From Thermomicrobiales bacterium (GTDB lineage Bacteria > Chloroflexota > Chloroflexia > Thermomicrobiales > UBA6265): a DNA stretch of 64,000 bases. How positions within the stretch are numbered: the first letter of the stretch is position 1; each line of letters begins with the position of its first letter. This document shows positions 45,080 through 54,306 of the stretch, in pieces. A model generated the notes under the pieces. The model saw only the letters and a program-made list of their open reading frames with translations, made no database searches and had not been told where the DNA came from. Both the position numbers and the translations under genes were made by a program. The stretch covers positions 16,925 through 80,924 of the forward strand of contig JAMLHN010000016.1 in assembly GCA_023957115.1 (NCBI GenBank). Reading direction: 5' to 3'.

Positions 45080-45149
45080 ATGTCGCCGAATACCTCTATT
45101 CATGGGCGCCAGAGGGCACCGCGGTATCGGTCATTCCATAAGCAAGACG

Positions 45150-45650
45150 ATGCACGAAGAATTGCCGTTTAGTCCCGTTGAGTGGGCCATCCTGACGGAG
45201 CTGCCTATTCGGATCCTGGCCGCCTCGATGCGGGCGGACGATACCGGCGAGCTCGGTCTGCTGCTGCAACAAGCGAAGGGATTGACCGAGCTTTCTTCCC
45301 GTGCCAACGAATACGCATCCAGCCCGCTTGTTCAGCAGGTGTTCGAGCACTACAAGAGCTCCGGTGACGGAGAAGCGCAAACATTGCAGCTCAGTGAGCA
45401 GTGGATCGAGCGGTTGCTGCCCGATACGCTGCAGCGCGCCCAACAGGCAACAGAGATCCTCACATCGAGCGCGACAGCCGAAGATGCGGCCGCCTACAAA
45501 CTCTGGTTGCTCGAAACGGCGACCGCCGTTTGTGTAGCGAGCCGCACCGGGGGCTTCCTCGGCATCGGAGGTGAGCGCATCAGCGAGAAGGAACAGGCGT
45601 TCCTGGACGAGTTGGCCGCAGCATTCGAGATTCCAAGCAGCGACGAGTGA
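45150..45650 (+). CDS. Hypothetical helical protein
   Basis: The product of about 166 residues is predicted to be all-helical, beginning MHEELPFSPVEWAILTELPI. It ends with a conserved-looking SRTGGFLGIGGERISEKEQA and FLDELAAAFEI. The tail resembles short TerB-like or unnamed helical proteins, but I cannot assign a family. It starts 8 bases after the restored end of the L,D-transpeptidase frame and ends 11 bases before the FAD oxidoreductase, so it may be in one transcript with both. Confidence 0.6.
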   Translation: MHEELPFSPVEWAILTELPIRILAASMRADDTGELGLLLQQAKGLTELSSRANEYASSPLVQQVFEHYKSSGDGEAQTLQLSEQWIERLLPDTLQRAQQATEILTSSATAEDAAAYKLWLLETATAVCVASRTGGFLGIGGERISEKEQAFLDELAAAFEIPSSDE

Positions 45651-45661
45651 CAGGGGGAGCC

Positions 45662-47242
45662 ATGGAGCAACCGGCACGATACGACGCCATCGTGATCGGA
45701 TCGGGCCATAACGGCCTGATCGCCGCGGGATACCTCGCCGAAGCCGGTAAACATGTCCTGGTGCTGGAGCGGCGGGAGATCATCGGCGGCGCGGCGGTTA
45801 CCGAGGATACCTTTCCCGGCTACCGGCTCTCGACGTGTTCCTACGTCTGCAATCTGCTCCTGCCAGAAGTCGTTTCCGATCTGGAACTGGCAACGTATGG
45901 CTACCATGTGCGGCCATTCGACCCAACGTACTTCGTTCCCTATCCCGATGGCGACTATTTTCTGGCATTCCTCGACGGCGACAAGACCCGCGAGCAAATC
46001 GCGCGGCATTCGACCAGGGACGCCAAGGCGTATGACGTCTACTGGCGTATGTGGGATCGGATTCTCAACCGGATGCAACCACTCCTGCGGCGTCCGGCCC
46101 CGTCCGAAGCGGAGCTGGATGCCGCGTTCTCGGGTGCCGAGGGTCGTGCCGACTGGGAAACGCTGACGGAAACGAGCATCGGCGATCTCCTGGATCGTTA
46201 TTTCGAATCGGACAAGATCAAAGCGCCCTACGCCACCGGGGGCGTGATCGGCGTCAATGCCGGTCCTCGCGATCCCGGGACTGCCTATGTCAAATTCCAC
46301 CATCTGATCGGTTCGATCGACGGTCACCAGGGCGCATGGGGATTCGTCCGCGGTGGCATGGGATCGGTCACCCAGGCGCTCGCCGGGTACTGCCGCGACC
46401 ATGGGGTCGACATCGAGACAAACGCTGAAGTCGCGGAAATCGTCCTCTCGAACGGCGTCGCGACGGGTGTACGCCTGGTCGATGGCCGGCGTTTCGATGC
46501 ACCGATCGTTGTCTCGAACGCCGATCCGCATCGCACCTTCCTGGATATGGTCGGCGCCGATCATCTGCCGTCCGATCTCGTCTCCGGAATCGAACATATG
46601 CGGGTCAAAGGATCAGTGGTGAAGCTCCTGGTCGGACTCAACGAGCTTCCGAATTTCACGGCGATGCCCGGGACCGAGGTTGGGGTTCAGCACACCGGCG
46701 GTATCGTGATCAATCCGTCGATCGACTACCTTCAGGCCGCCTGGGACGATTGCCGCGCCGGGAAGCCGTCGGCGCACCCATTCATGGATGTCTACATCCA
46801 GACCGCCACCGAGCAGGGCACCGGTCTCGCACCCCAAGGGAAGCACACGCTAAGCGCCTTCGTGCAATACGCGCCGTACGATCTGGCGGAGGGCAGCTGG
46901 GACGGGCGCCGGGACGAAATCGCTCAGACCATCATCGACACCCTAGCCGCCTATGCCCCAAATCTGCCCAATGCCATCGAATACATGCAGGTTCTCGGGC
47001 CTCCCGACATCGAGCGAATCATTGGCATCACCGGCGGCAATATCTTCCACGGCGAGATCATGCCGGATCAGATGTTCGGCAACCGCCCAGCACCCGGCTA
47101 CTCCGACTATCTGACCCCGGTCGACGGCCTGTACCTCTGCGGTAGTGGCGCATGGCCGGGTGGCGGCGTGTTCGGCGCGCCCGGCCGGAACGCCGCGCTG
47201 CGTATTCTGGGCGCCTTCGGCGATCCGACCGTTCGCGTATGA
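45662..47242 (+). CDS. FAD-dependent oxidoreductase, phytoene desaturase/PYROXD2-like
   Basis: The 526-residue protein has the FAD-binding dinucleotide fold YDAIVIGSGHNGLIAAGYLA at its start and VLERREIIGGAAVTEDTFPG. FVRGGMGSVTQALAGYC lies in the middle, and DGLYLCGSGAWPGGGVFGAPGRNAA is the C-terminal FAD motif. This combination fits the NAD(P)/FAD-dependent family that includes carotenoid desaturases and PYROXD2. No carotenoid gene is adjacent (a polyprenyl synthase lies 11 kb away). Its stop overlaps the pyrD start. The substrate is unknown. Confidence 0.85.
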   Translation: MEQPARYDAIVIGSGHNGLIAAGYLAEAGKHVLVLERREIIGGAAVTEDTFPGYRLSTCSYVCNLLLPEVVSDLELATYGYHVRPFDPTYFVPYPDGDYFLAFLDGDKTREQIARHSTRDAKAYDVYWRMWDRILNRMQPLLRRPAPSEAELDAAFSGAEGRADWETLTETSIGDLLDRYFESDKIKAPYATGGVIGVNAGPRDPGTAYVKFHHLIGSIDGHQGAWGFVRGGMGSVTQALAGYCRDHGVDIETNAEVAEIVLSNGVATGVRLVDGRRFDAPIVVSNADPHRTFLDMVGADHLPSDLVSGIEHMRVKGSVVKLLVGLNELPNFTAMPGTEVGVQHTGGIVINPSIDYLQAAWDDCRAGKPSAHPFMDVYIQTATEQGTGLAPQGKHTLSAFVQYAPYDLAEGSWDGRRDEIAQTIIDTLAAYAPNLPNAIEYMQVLGPPDIERIIGITGGNIFHGEIMPDQMFGNRPAPGYSDYLTPVDGLYLCGSGAWPGGGVFGAPGRNAALRILGAFGDPTVRV

Positions 47243-48348
47243 GACCAGCCGCGCAGGTATCGGACGCCCTCTATCGCGCGGTCAAGCCGCTGTTCTTTCG
47301 TCTCGATCCCGAATCGGTTCACGACTGCACCATTCAGGCGCTGAGCACCATCTCGGCCCATGGCCCGCTCATGCATGCGCTGAGCAGTCTGGCGCCGGAA
47401 CCAGATCCGCGGCTTGCGGTCCAGCTCTTCCAGCAGAAACTTCCATTTCCGCTTGGCATTGCCGCCGGGTTCGACAAGAATGCCCTGGTCTTTCCCGCCC
47501 TGCTCGCGCTGGGATTCGGCTCGGTGGAAACGGGGACCGTTACCCCGCTGCCGCAACCGGGAAATCCCAAACCACGCGTCTTCCGGCTTCCGGAGGATCG
47601 GGGACTTGTCAATCGAATGGGGTTTCCCAATCAGGGCGTGGAAGCGGTCGTCAACAATCTGATCCGCCTGCGCCAGCCGGCTCGGCTGGTCGGATGCAAT
47701 ATCGGCCCCAACAAGACCGCGGTCGAAGCAGGAACCGCACCGGCCGACTTCGCCCACGCCTGGGATCGCGTGTCGTCCTATTGCTCCTATGTCGCGGTCA
47801 ATATCTCATCTCCCAACACACCCGGACTTCGCGGCCACCAGCGAGCGGACGCACTGCAAGCAATTCTGTCTGCGATCCGCACAGCGCGGCTGGGCAAGCA
47901 ACATCGACCGCTGGTGCTCAAAATCTCTCCCGATCTGACCCCGGAGGAGCTCGACGACATTGTTTCGGTGGCGCTGCAGTTTCGGGTCGATGCCATTGCC
48001 GCGACCAATACGACGCTCGACCGGCCGGCTTCGCTACAATCGCGGCACAGTTCCGAAGCAGGTGGTCTCAGTGGCGTGCCACTGGTCGCACGGTCAACCG
48101 CAACGATCCGCCGGCTGGTCCAGCTCGCCGGTGACGACATCGATGTCATCGCCGCCGGCGGAATCTTCACCGGACGCGACGTCCTGGCAGCCATCTCCGC
48201 CGGGGCCGCGTTCACACAGACGTACACCGGCTTCATCTACCGCGGTCCCGCGATGCCCGCGCTCGCCCACGACGAGATGCTGACCCTCATGACCAGACAC
48301 GGCATCCCTGATTTGACCCAGCTTCGCGGGTCCAACTTCCAACTCTAG
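47239..48348 (+). CDS. pyrD: Dihydroorotate dehydrogenase (quinone), class 2
   Basis: PyrD oxidises dihydroorotate to orotate in pyrimidine synthesis and passes electrons to membrane quinone. The 369-residue protein has the class 2 N-terminal helices (LYRAVKPLFFRLDPESVH), GIAAGFDKNALVFPALLALGFGSVETGTVT, NRMGFPNQG and the catalytic Ser in VNISSPNTPGLR. LVLKISPDL, GGLSGVPL and AAGGIFTGRD (FMN phosphate) follow. ATG 47239 overlaps the preceding stop (ATGA). Confidence 0.96.
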   Translation: MRPAAQVSDALYRAVKPLFFRLDPESVHDCTIQALSTISAHGPLMHALSSLAPEPDPRLAVQLFQQKLPFPLGIAAGFDKNALVFPALLALGFGSVETGTVTPLPQPGNPKPRVFRLPEDRGLVNRMGFPNQGVEAVVNNLIRLRQPARLVGCNIGPNKTAVEAGTAPADFAHAWDRVSSYCSYVAVNISSPNTPGLRGHQRADALQAILSAIRTARLGKQHRPLVLKISPDLTPEELDDIVSVALQFRVDAIAATNTTLDRPASLQSRHSSEAGGLSGVPLVARSTATIRRLVQLAGDDIDVIAAGGIFTGRDVLAAISAGAAFTQTYTGFIYRGPAMPALAHDEMLTLMTRHGIPDLTQLRGSNFQL

Positions 48349-48356
48349 GACATCCT

Positions 48357-48473
48357 CTGAGGAGTTGGGAGTTAGGATCTGGGAGTTCGGGCGTGTTCGA
48401 GAAGGGACCGAGGCATGCTCGGATTTGCGGTGCGAGACCAACCAGGACTCAGGATATTGTCGAACGCGGCCTA
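48357..48473. repeat. Heptad repeat joined to a hairpin element
   Basis: Heptads at 48357-48390 are followed by GCGTGTTCGAGAAGGG, and GTCGAACGCGGCCTA at 48459-48473 is a diverged partner arm. The pair matches the ends of the element at 56479-56614. The CTA at the edge serves as the stop codon of the prenyltransferase gene. Confidence 0.7.
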
Positions 48474-49478
48474 ATTCCAGTACAGAATTCCGACGCTCAG
48501 GAGCGCCCACAACACGATCGCGAGCTGTGTCGGACGGTCGCGGATGAAGAGCAGCTCGGGCGCGCCGCCCAGATGTTCCTTGTAGATCAGGAAGAGGTAG
48601 CGGAACACCGCGTAGAGGACGATCGGGATCGTCAGCATCATCGAATGGTTCTCCGGCAGCGCGGGAGACGTGAAGGTATAGACCGAATAGGCCACCACGG
48701 CAGAGGACGAGGTTACGGCGATGATCTGGTCGAGAAGGGGCACGGAATAGGCATCGAGATTCGTGCGATGCTGGCTCGCCTCATCACGCAGCATCAAGAG
48801 CTCGTGACGCCGTTTGCCAAAGCCGAGCAACAACGCGAGGAGCATCGAGCAGATGTAGAGCCAGGGCGAGATGGGGACATCGATCGCCACTGCTCCGGCG
48901 GCCGCTCTTAGCACGAACCCGATCGAGATCATGATGACATCGAGCAGGACCACGCTCTTCAAACCGAAGGAATAGGCGGCCATAAGGACCAGATACACGC
49001 CGACGACCAGGGCAAGCTGTCGATCGACCAGATAGGCCCCCAACACCGAACCGACGGCCAGGACGACGGCCATACCCATGGCCGTGGTGGGAGCAACCCG
49101 GCCGGATGCAATCGGGCGAAACTGCTTGACCGGGTGATGCGCGTCCTGTTCGCGGTCGCGAATATCGTTGAGGAGATAGATCGCGCTCGACGCCGCGCAA
49201 AAACAGATGAATGCACCGGTCGCATCGAAGAACTTGCGAAGCTCGAAGACGTTGACCGAGAAGATCAGCGCGGCATAGACGAGCAGGTTCTTGGGCCATT
49301 GAACGGGTCGCAATGCCCGGATCAACGGCGGCAAATGCCGGCCTGGTTCGACGAGCTCGCGCTCGGCCGGAAGCTCCTCCGTCGCCGGCGCAATGATCTC
49401 CCCTTCTTCGACATCGACCTGGAGCGACACGTCGCTCACGCTCGATTGCCTCGTCTCGGTATCGGACGAATCTGGCAT
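48471..49478 (-). CDS. UbiA-family prenyltransferase, DPPR synthase-like
   Basis: The protein of about 335 residues is an integral membrane UbiA-type enzyme. After an acidic soluble N-terminus it has RPVQWPKNLLVYAALIFS, the Mg-diphosphate motif LLNDIRDREQDAHHPVK, RPIASGRV, and eight or nine hydrophobic segments. The second acidic site, near GKRRHELLML, and the RPVQWxKN opening match decaprenyl-phosphate phosphoribosyltransferases, which start the arabinose donor pathway in actinobacteria. In this organism it may make a polyprenyl-phosphate sugar for the cell envelope. ATG 49476-49478 is preferred over a TTG at 49523. Confidence 0.82.
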   Translation of the reverse strand: MPDSSDTETRQSSVSDVSLQVDVEEGEIIAPATEELPAERELVEPGRHLPPLIRALRPVQWPKNLLVYAALIFSVNVFELRKFFDATGAFICFCAASSAIYLLNDIRDREQDAHHPVKQFRPIASGRVAPTTAMGMAVVLAVGSVLGAYLVDRQLALVVGVYLVLMAAYSFGLKSVVLLDVIMISIGFVLRAAAGAVAIDVPISPWLYICSMLLALLLGFGKRRHELLMLRDEASQHRTNLDAYSVPLLDQIIAVTSSSAVVAYSVYTFTSPALPENHSMMLTIPIVLYAVFRYLFLIYKEHLGGAPELLFIRDRPTQLAIVLWALLSVGILYWN

Positions 49479-49529
49479 CGCCGTGCTAATCCCTCGTGCT
49501 GGTACACCGGACGTCCGAATCAAGCGCCG

Positions 49530-50774
49530 TTACTGGTAGATGATCAGATCCGGTTGCGGATCGAGCGCCAGCACCTCCTCCGGCGACATGATCGGGTCGT
49601 CCTGCAGGTTGTACCAAAGCTTGAATCCATGGAAATCGAACGCCTCGCCAGCCGTGAGCACCGCAAAGGTCGAACGCTTTTCATCTGGCGTGCCGAATCC
49701 ATCGACTTCGAGCACGAATTGCACGCCTGGAATCTGGGTGATCTGTTCGCGATTCGAAATGGATGATTCGGTGAACTGATGCACGATCAGCAGCTTGGGC
49801 GGCAGTCCGTTCTCTGCCGAGATGCGGGCGAGCTCCTGCTGCGCGTAGAGCACATCGGCCGCGTCGATGCTGCCGATGACGGTTCCCGGAACTTCCCCTT
49901 CGTCGACGGCAAATTCGGGATCGAGCGCCAGATGAACGTGCGGATACTCGAGGTACTGCTCCATTGCCGCGACTTCTTGCTGCACGCTGCGCCGCCCGAA
50001 CTGGACATCCAGAATGAGCAGCAGATCGTTTGCAGCAGTGAAGTCGATGTACTCCTGGAGCTGCTCTTCGCCGATGTAGGCGAGATGGTCGCCGTCCTCG
50101 CCTTCGTACTGCTGCGCCACGGAGGCGATGACTTCGAACGCGAGCTTGTAGGGCCGGTCGTCGACCGCCTGGTACGCCTCGGCCTGCTGCTTCAGACGCT
50201 CCAGAAGCGTCTGCATGTCGTATTCACCCAGTATGCCCATGTTGGGTTCGCCGGGGAAGCCATAGAACGACAGCACACGATACGCCGGCAGGAGATACTC
50301 GCCGGTGACCGCCAACGCAGGATCGGACGTCGGCGAAACCTCGATCGGCGCCTCCGTGGGGGGAATCGTGGGCTCGGGGACCTGCGTTTCCTCGACACGT
50401 TCGGTCGGCGCCGGCTCGAGCGCTTCGGTCTGGCCGGGATCACCGCCATCGGACGTCTCGGATCCTTCGCCGGGTGGCGAGGTCGGCGTCTGGTCGACGG
50501 CTGCAATGACCGTCTCATTTTCCGGGACAGCCGTGGTCACCCTGGTGGAATGCCGCCAGGGAAGAATGATGAGCACAAGGAGACCGACCAGCAAGGCAGC
50601 CAACAAGCGTTCAGACGGCATCCACTCAGGGAGTCCGCGACGCTCGGCCGGATTGCCTGGCTCAGGCGGCGACTTCAGCCATTCTTCGGAGAAGGGCCTG
50701 GGGCCGCCGTTCTCCCCAGATTGCGATGACCGGCGCAGCGGCAAGAAATCATGTCCTCCAGACCATCCCGGCAC
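49530..50774 (-). CDS. Membrane-anchored extracellular protein of unknown function
   Basis: The 414-residue protein has one membrane segment, ERLLAALLVGLLVLIILPW (about residues 54-72), then a Pro/Thr/Glu-rich linker of about 80 residues. A folded domain of about 250 residues follows, beginning PAYRVLSFYGFPGEPNMGIL. Alternating strands and helices (LLLILDVQFGRRS, HVHLALDPEF, KLLIVHQFTES, VQFVLEVDGFG, FKLWYN) suggest a TIM-barrel or glycoside-hydrolase-like fold. I do not recognise a catalytic pair. GTG 50774 is used; ATG 50619-50621 would start at the membrane helix. It diverges from the propeller protein. Confidence 0.75.
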   Translation of the reverse strand: MPGWSGGHDFLPLRRSSQSGENGGPRPFSEEWLKSPPEPGNPAERRGLPEWMPSERLLAALLVGLLVLIILPWRHSTRVTTAVPENETVIAAVDQTPTSPPGEGSETSDGGDPGQTEALEPAPTERVEETQVPEPTIPPTEAPIEVSPTSDPALAVTGEYLLPAYRVLSFYGFPGEPNMGILGEYDMQTLLERLKQQAEAYQAVDDRPYKLAFEVIASVAQQYEGEDGDHLAYIGEEQLQEYIDFTAANDLLLILDVQFGRRSVQQEVAAMEQYLEYPHVHLALDPEFAVDEGEVPGTVIGSIDAADVLYAQQELARISAENGLPPKLLIVHQFTESSISNREQITQIPGVQFVLEVDGFGTPDEKRSTFAVLTAGEAFDFHGFKLWYNLQDDPIMSPEEVLALDPQPDLIIYQ

Positions 50775-51041
50775 GCGATCGATGGTCGATTGTCCAGCTC
50801 AGTCGGTTGGTTCTCCAATACGTTCGAGACGAGCATTCGTACGTTCGCATTGAAGAGTTCGCTGCAAGCATAGAGAAGCATGGCACGATGTCAAGCGAAA
50901 TCTGCGTGCCGGCCTGCAGTTTCACGCGCTATGCGGGTAAAATCGTCACCTGCTACAGACGAAATGATCTTCGACACGTGGGTTGGTCATACCATCTTCG
51001 ACACAACCAGCATCCGCCGGTGATGCGGTACGGGGCAATCA

Positions 51042-53615
51042 TTGAACCGAACGAATGCAATTGTCGCGGGAGGAGCGCTGCTGGCAAGTTTCTTGCTGGC
51101 TCTTCTCCTGACGCAATCGTCATCACCGCCGCACGAGCTGGTCATCACGGTCAACCCGGCGGTCTTGACGGGAATTGCCGACGATCGGGTCGCCACCCAG
51201 CAAGCTCGCGCCGGAAGCAGCACTCCAACCATCGATCCCGATCTGCTCACCAGCGTCGCGATCGCAACGGCCAGCGGCACGCCTGTCCGCCTCGTCACCG
51301 CAACCCCGCGTCTCGTTACCGTCACCCCACGGATGGTGACGGTCACCCCACCGTCGCCAACCGGCGAGCTCGATTCGGGCTCACCGGCCGGAAGTGGAAC
51401 GCCTGTCCCAGAAGCGTCTCCTGGCGCGGTCGACGCTTCTCCAGAAACCGGCAGCCGCATTCCAGACGCAGCCTCTCCGCAGGCAACGTCGATTTCCGAA
51501 GTCAGCGCATCTCCGGCAACGGACGAATCTGCATCACCGGAGGCGTCCATCGAAGCGGCCACTCCGGTCGTTGACGAAGCAGCATCTCCAAGACCAGCGT
51601 CGCCTGCAGCGACCCCGTTAGCATCGCCGGTCGCGGAAGCGGAGGGGTCAGCCGTATCCCAGATCGCGCCGGCCGCAGAAGCATCGGCAACCTCCCAGCC
51701 GAGTTCGACCCCGAGCGTTGCGCCGACACAAACGGCCTCGTCCACTGCTTCGCCGACCTCATCGCCCACAGCGGAACCGTCGAACACCTCGACATCGACT
51801 GCAACATCAACGTTGACATCGACCGCAACGTCAACGCAAACGCGGACCGCAACGACAGTATCCACTGAGCCCGCCACGGAAACGCCGACCGCAGTCCCGA
51901 CCGAAACCGCAACATGGACGCACACCCCGACTTCAACGCGAACCCGCACGGCAACGCCGGAGCCAAGCTCGACACACACGCACACACCTGAGCCGACATC
52001 CACGAGGACCTCGACCCTGGAACCAACGGCCACGACCACCGAGACCCCAGAGCCCACCGCGACCCGTACCGCGACACCAGAGCCGGCGCCAACCCACACC
52101 GAGACACCCGAACCGACGGCCACTCGCACGGAAACACCGGAACCGACGATGCCCCCCACTTCGACGGTCACGTCGTCCGTGACCTCGACCCCGAGCAGCA
52201 CCCCGACGTCAACGCCAACCGAAACGGCGACGCTTCGACCGACCCAACCCCCAACGGCCACATCCGAACCGACACAGACGGCGACGGCATCGGCGACGCG
52301 GACGCTCGAACCGAGCGCGACGGCGACCCCAGCACCCACCGATACCGCCACGCAGCCGCCGCCGACTCCAACGAACACCGCGACAATGGAGCCATCGGCA
52401 ACCGCCACGCCGTCACCAGCGCCGACGGAGACGAGCACGCCTTCGCCAACCAGCACCAGCACGCCGGAGCCAACGGCGACCGCGACGGAAACACTCGTAC
52501 CCACGGAAACGTCCACGGCGACGGCAACGGCGACCGAAGCTCCACCCGAAGTACCGGTTGCCACCCTGACGGCGACCAACGTGCCGGTGACGGAGAACAC
52601 GCTTTTCCGCGGCGACCAGGAGCGCACCGGAAACCTGGAGGGCACCGGTCCGCAAGGGCCAGTGCAGATCGCATGGTCAGTTCAGTTGAGCGAGCCGTCG
52701 TTCGCGTCGCCGATTCTGGCCAGTGGCATGCTCTTCGTCGGCGGAGACGATGAGATTCTGCACGCCCTGGATGCCACCACCGGGGAAACCGTCTGGGAAT
52801 ATCGGGCCAGCGACGAAATCTCGTCGTCACCCGCAATTCAGGAGGGCGTCGCCTACTTCGGATCGTTCGACGGTGTCTTCCACGCCGTCGATGCGGCGAC
52901 CGGGGTCGAAATCTGGGCGGTGGAAACCGGAAGCTCGATTCACGCGTCGCCCGTCGTTGCCGATGGCCTTGTCTATTTCGGCAACTATGGGGGAACGCTC
53001 TATGCGCTCGACATCGCGGATGGAACGATTGTTTGGCAGATCGACGGCGGGATCCAGATTTCGTCTTCGCCGGCAATCGGAGACGGCATCCTCATCTTCT
53101 CGAACACCGATGGGCTTGTCAGCGCGGTCTCCGCAATCGATGGGACGGTGATCTGGCAATACAACGCACAGGGGTCGATCTTTGCGACCGCCGCCATCAG
53201 CGGAAGCACCGTCATCATCGGAGACTTCATCGGCGCGGTCAATGCGTTCTCGCTCTACGATGGCGTGCTCCTCTGGCAAAGCTACGCCGCAGCCGTGATC
53301 TATCCTTCGGCCGCGATTTCCAATGGATCGGTCTTCATCGGCAGTGACGATGGGAACATCTATTCCTTCGATCTCGAAACGGGAGCGGAAAACTGGCGGT
53401 TGCCGACCGGAGGTGAGGTTCGCACGTCGCCCGTGGTGGCCGGCGACCTGCTGGTGGTTGGCAGCTATGACGGGACGGTCTACGGTCTCGACCGCACCAC
53501 AGGCGAGGTGCGATGGAGCCAGGACGTCGGCGCCAGCGCGACGACGCTCATCGCCGGCGACGCCGTTTACGCCGTCACGGTCGACGGCCTCATCGTCGCC
53601 ATCCGCGACGAATAG
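51042..53615 (+). CDS. Surface protein: Thr/Pro-rich stalk with C-terminal PQQ-like beta-propeller
   Basis: The 857-residue protein starts at TTG 51042 with a hydrophobic anchor or signal, IVAGGALLASFLLALLL. Residues of about 60 to 510 are a Thr/Pro/Ser/Glu low-complexity stalk with motifs such as TETPEPTATRT repeated irregularly. Residues of about 520-857 form a propeller of PQQ-type blades, for example EILHALDATTGETVWEYRAS, GTLYALDIADGTIVWQIDGG and GTVYGLDRTTGEVRWSQDVG, about seven to eight repeats. Such propellers bind partners or quinone cofactors; no metal or dehydrogenase residues are evident, so a binding or scaffold role at the cell surface is likely. Confidence 0.85.
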   Translation: MNRTNAIVAGGALLASFLLALLLTQSSSPPHELVITVNPAVLTGIADDRVATQQARAGSSTPTIDPDLLTSVAIATASGTPVRLVTATPRLVTVTPRMVTVTPPSPTGELDSGSPAGSGTPVPEASPGAVDASPETGSRIPDAASPQATSISEVSASPATDESASPEASIEAATPVVDEAASPRPASPAATPLASPVAEAEGSAVSQIAPAAEASATSQPSSTPSVAPTQTASSTASPTSSPTAEPSNTSTSTATSTLTSTATSTQTRTATTVSTEPATETPTAVPTETATWTHTPTSTRTRTATPEPSSTHTHTPEPTSTRTSTLEPTATTTETPEPTATRTATPEPAPTHTETPEPTATRTETPEPTMPPTSTVTSSVTSTPSSTPTSTPTETATLRPTQPPTATSEPTQTATASATRTLEPSATATPAPTDTATQPPPTPTNTATMEPSATATPSPAPTETSTPSPTSTSTPEPTATATETLVPTETSTATATATEAPPEVPVATLTATNVPVTENTLFRGDQERTGNLEGTGPQGPVQIAWSVQLSEPSFASPILASGMLFVGGDDEILHALDATTGETVWEYRASDEISSSPAIQEGVAYFGSFDGVFHAVDAATGVEIWAVETGSSIHASPVVADGLVYFGNYGGTLYALDIADGTIVWQIDGGIQISSSPAIGDGILIFSNTDGLVSAVSAIDGTVIWQYNAQGSIFATAAISGSTVIIGDFIGAVNAFSLYDGVLLWQSYAAAVIYPSAAISNGSVFIGSDDGNIYSFDLETGAENWRLPTGGEVRTSPVVAGDLLVVGSYDGTVYGLDRTTGEVRWSQDVGASATTLIAGDAVYAVTVDGLIVAIRDE

Positions 53616-53900
53616 CACGAGCTCCGACAGAGTCCTAGCCCAAATGCCACCTCGGAAACGTCCAGAGATGGCGGTCCATACTCAAGCGCGTAGCGACGTG
53701 GCTTCGGTCCATCACAGCCATCGCAGGACCCGGGACTCCGGACCTACCGCGTAGTCCGCAACCGTAGCCAATGCCGATTGGTCCGAAACGTCGTCATTCA
53801 TGCCGACGCTTTGTGGGCTCCCATAACGCAACTGGCACCTATTTCGGAATCCGTTTTGAGCACCATCGCACGGCACGAACGCGATCGTGCGCTCGACGTT

Positions 53901-53919
53901 CCCAGGTTTTCAACCTGGG
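53901..53919. repeat. Perfect 8-bp hairpin CCCAGGTT-TTC-AACCTGGG
   Basis: The stem is perfect with a 3-base loop. It is a sibling of the CCCAACGTT/AACGCTGGG hairpin 65 bases downstream, and a partial copy (CCCAACCTGGG) occurs at 54775-54785. Confidence 0.75.
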
Positions 53920-53962
53920 TCTGACAGCGCGAAGCCTCTCCGAGGCTGAGCGTGTTTCCTCG

Positions 53963-54004
53963 GCACGTTCCCAACGTTGAAACGCTGGGCTAACACTCCT
54001 TCGC
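53963..54004 (-). repeat. Inverted copy of the CAGCGTTTCAACGTTGG repeat
   Basis: Read on the minus strand this gives GAAGGAGTGTTAGCCCAGCG followed by TTTCAACGTTGGGAA, as at 14695-14731. Confidence 0.88.
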
Positions 54005-54012
54005 ATTCCCCA

Positions 54013-54106
54013 ATACGGAATCCGGGTGAACACACCAGGATGCGGCACGATCGGTTCACCACCGCCCCAACCCAGCATCGCATGAGGTAGACGCCGGATT
54101 CCGTAT
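54013..54106 (+). repeat. Interspersed element, copy C, with 13-bp terminal inverted repeats
   Basis: ATACGGAATCCGG (54013-54025) is the exact reverse complement of CCGGATTCCGTAT (54094-54106). The inside matches copy A almost base for base up to the GCATGAGG at 54081-54088. This copy has the most complete ends of the family in the window and defines a 94-bp unit. Confidence 0.92.
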
Positions 54107-54268
54107 CTGCGTCAAGATCCTCCGGATCTGAGCACGTGGATTCTGGGCTGCGTTTCGCCCTCACCCCCGGCCCCGCTCCCTCTGAGGAGAGGGGAGGGTT
54201 TTTGGGTCTGGTGGGTGCGGGGAGGACGTGGGTTTAGGGTTGCGTTTCGGCCCTCATCCATCCCCCAA

Positions 54269-54306
54269 CCCCCTTCCTTCTCCCAATCCTGGGAGAAGGA
54301 AGGGGG
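54269..54306. terminator. 17-bp perfect stem-loop, C-rich/G-rich arms
   Basis: CCCCCTTCCTTCTCCCA (54269-54285) pairs with TGGGAGAAGGAAGGGGG (54290-54306) around ATCC. It may act as a terminator for the propeller gene far upstream, but it looks more like a dispersed REP-type palindrome; similar CCCTCACCCCC sequence precedes it. Confidence 0.6.

Noticed and set aside
50987..52645. 552-codon Val/Gly/Ser-rich open frame on the minus strand
   Set aside because: It is the mirror of the Thr/Pro-rich stalk at 51042-53615; it has no domain or sensible start, while the plus strand continues into clear beta-propeller repeats.
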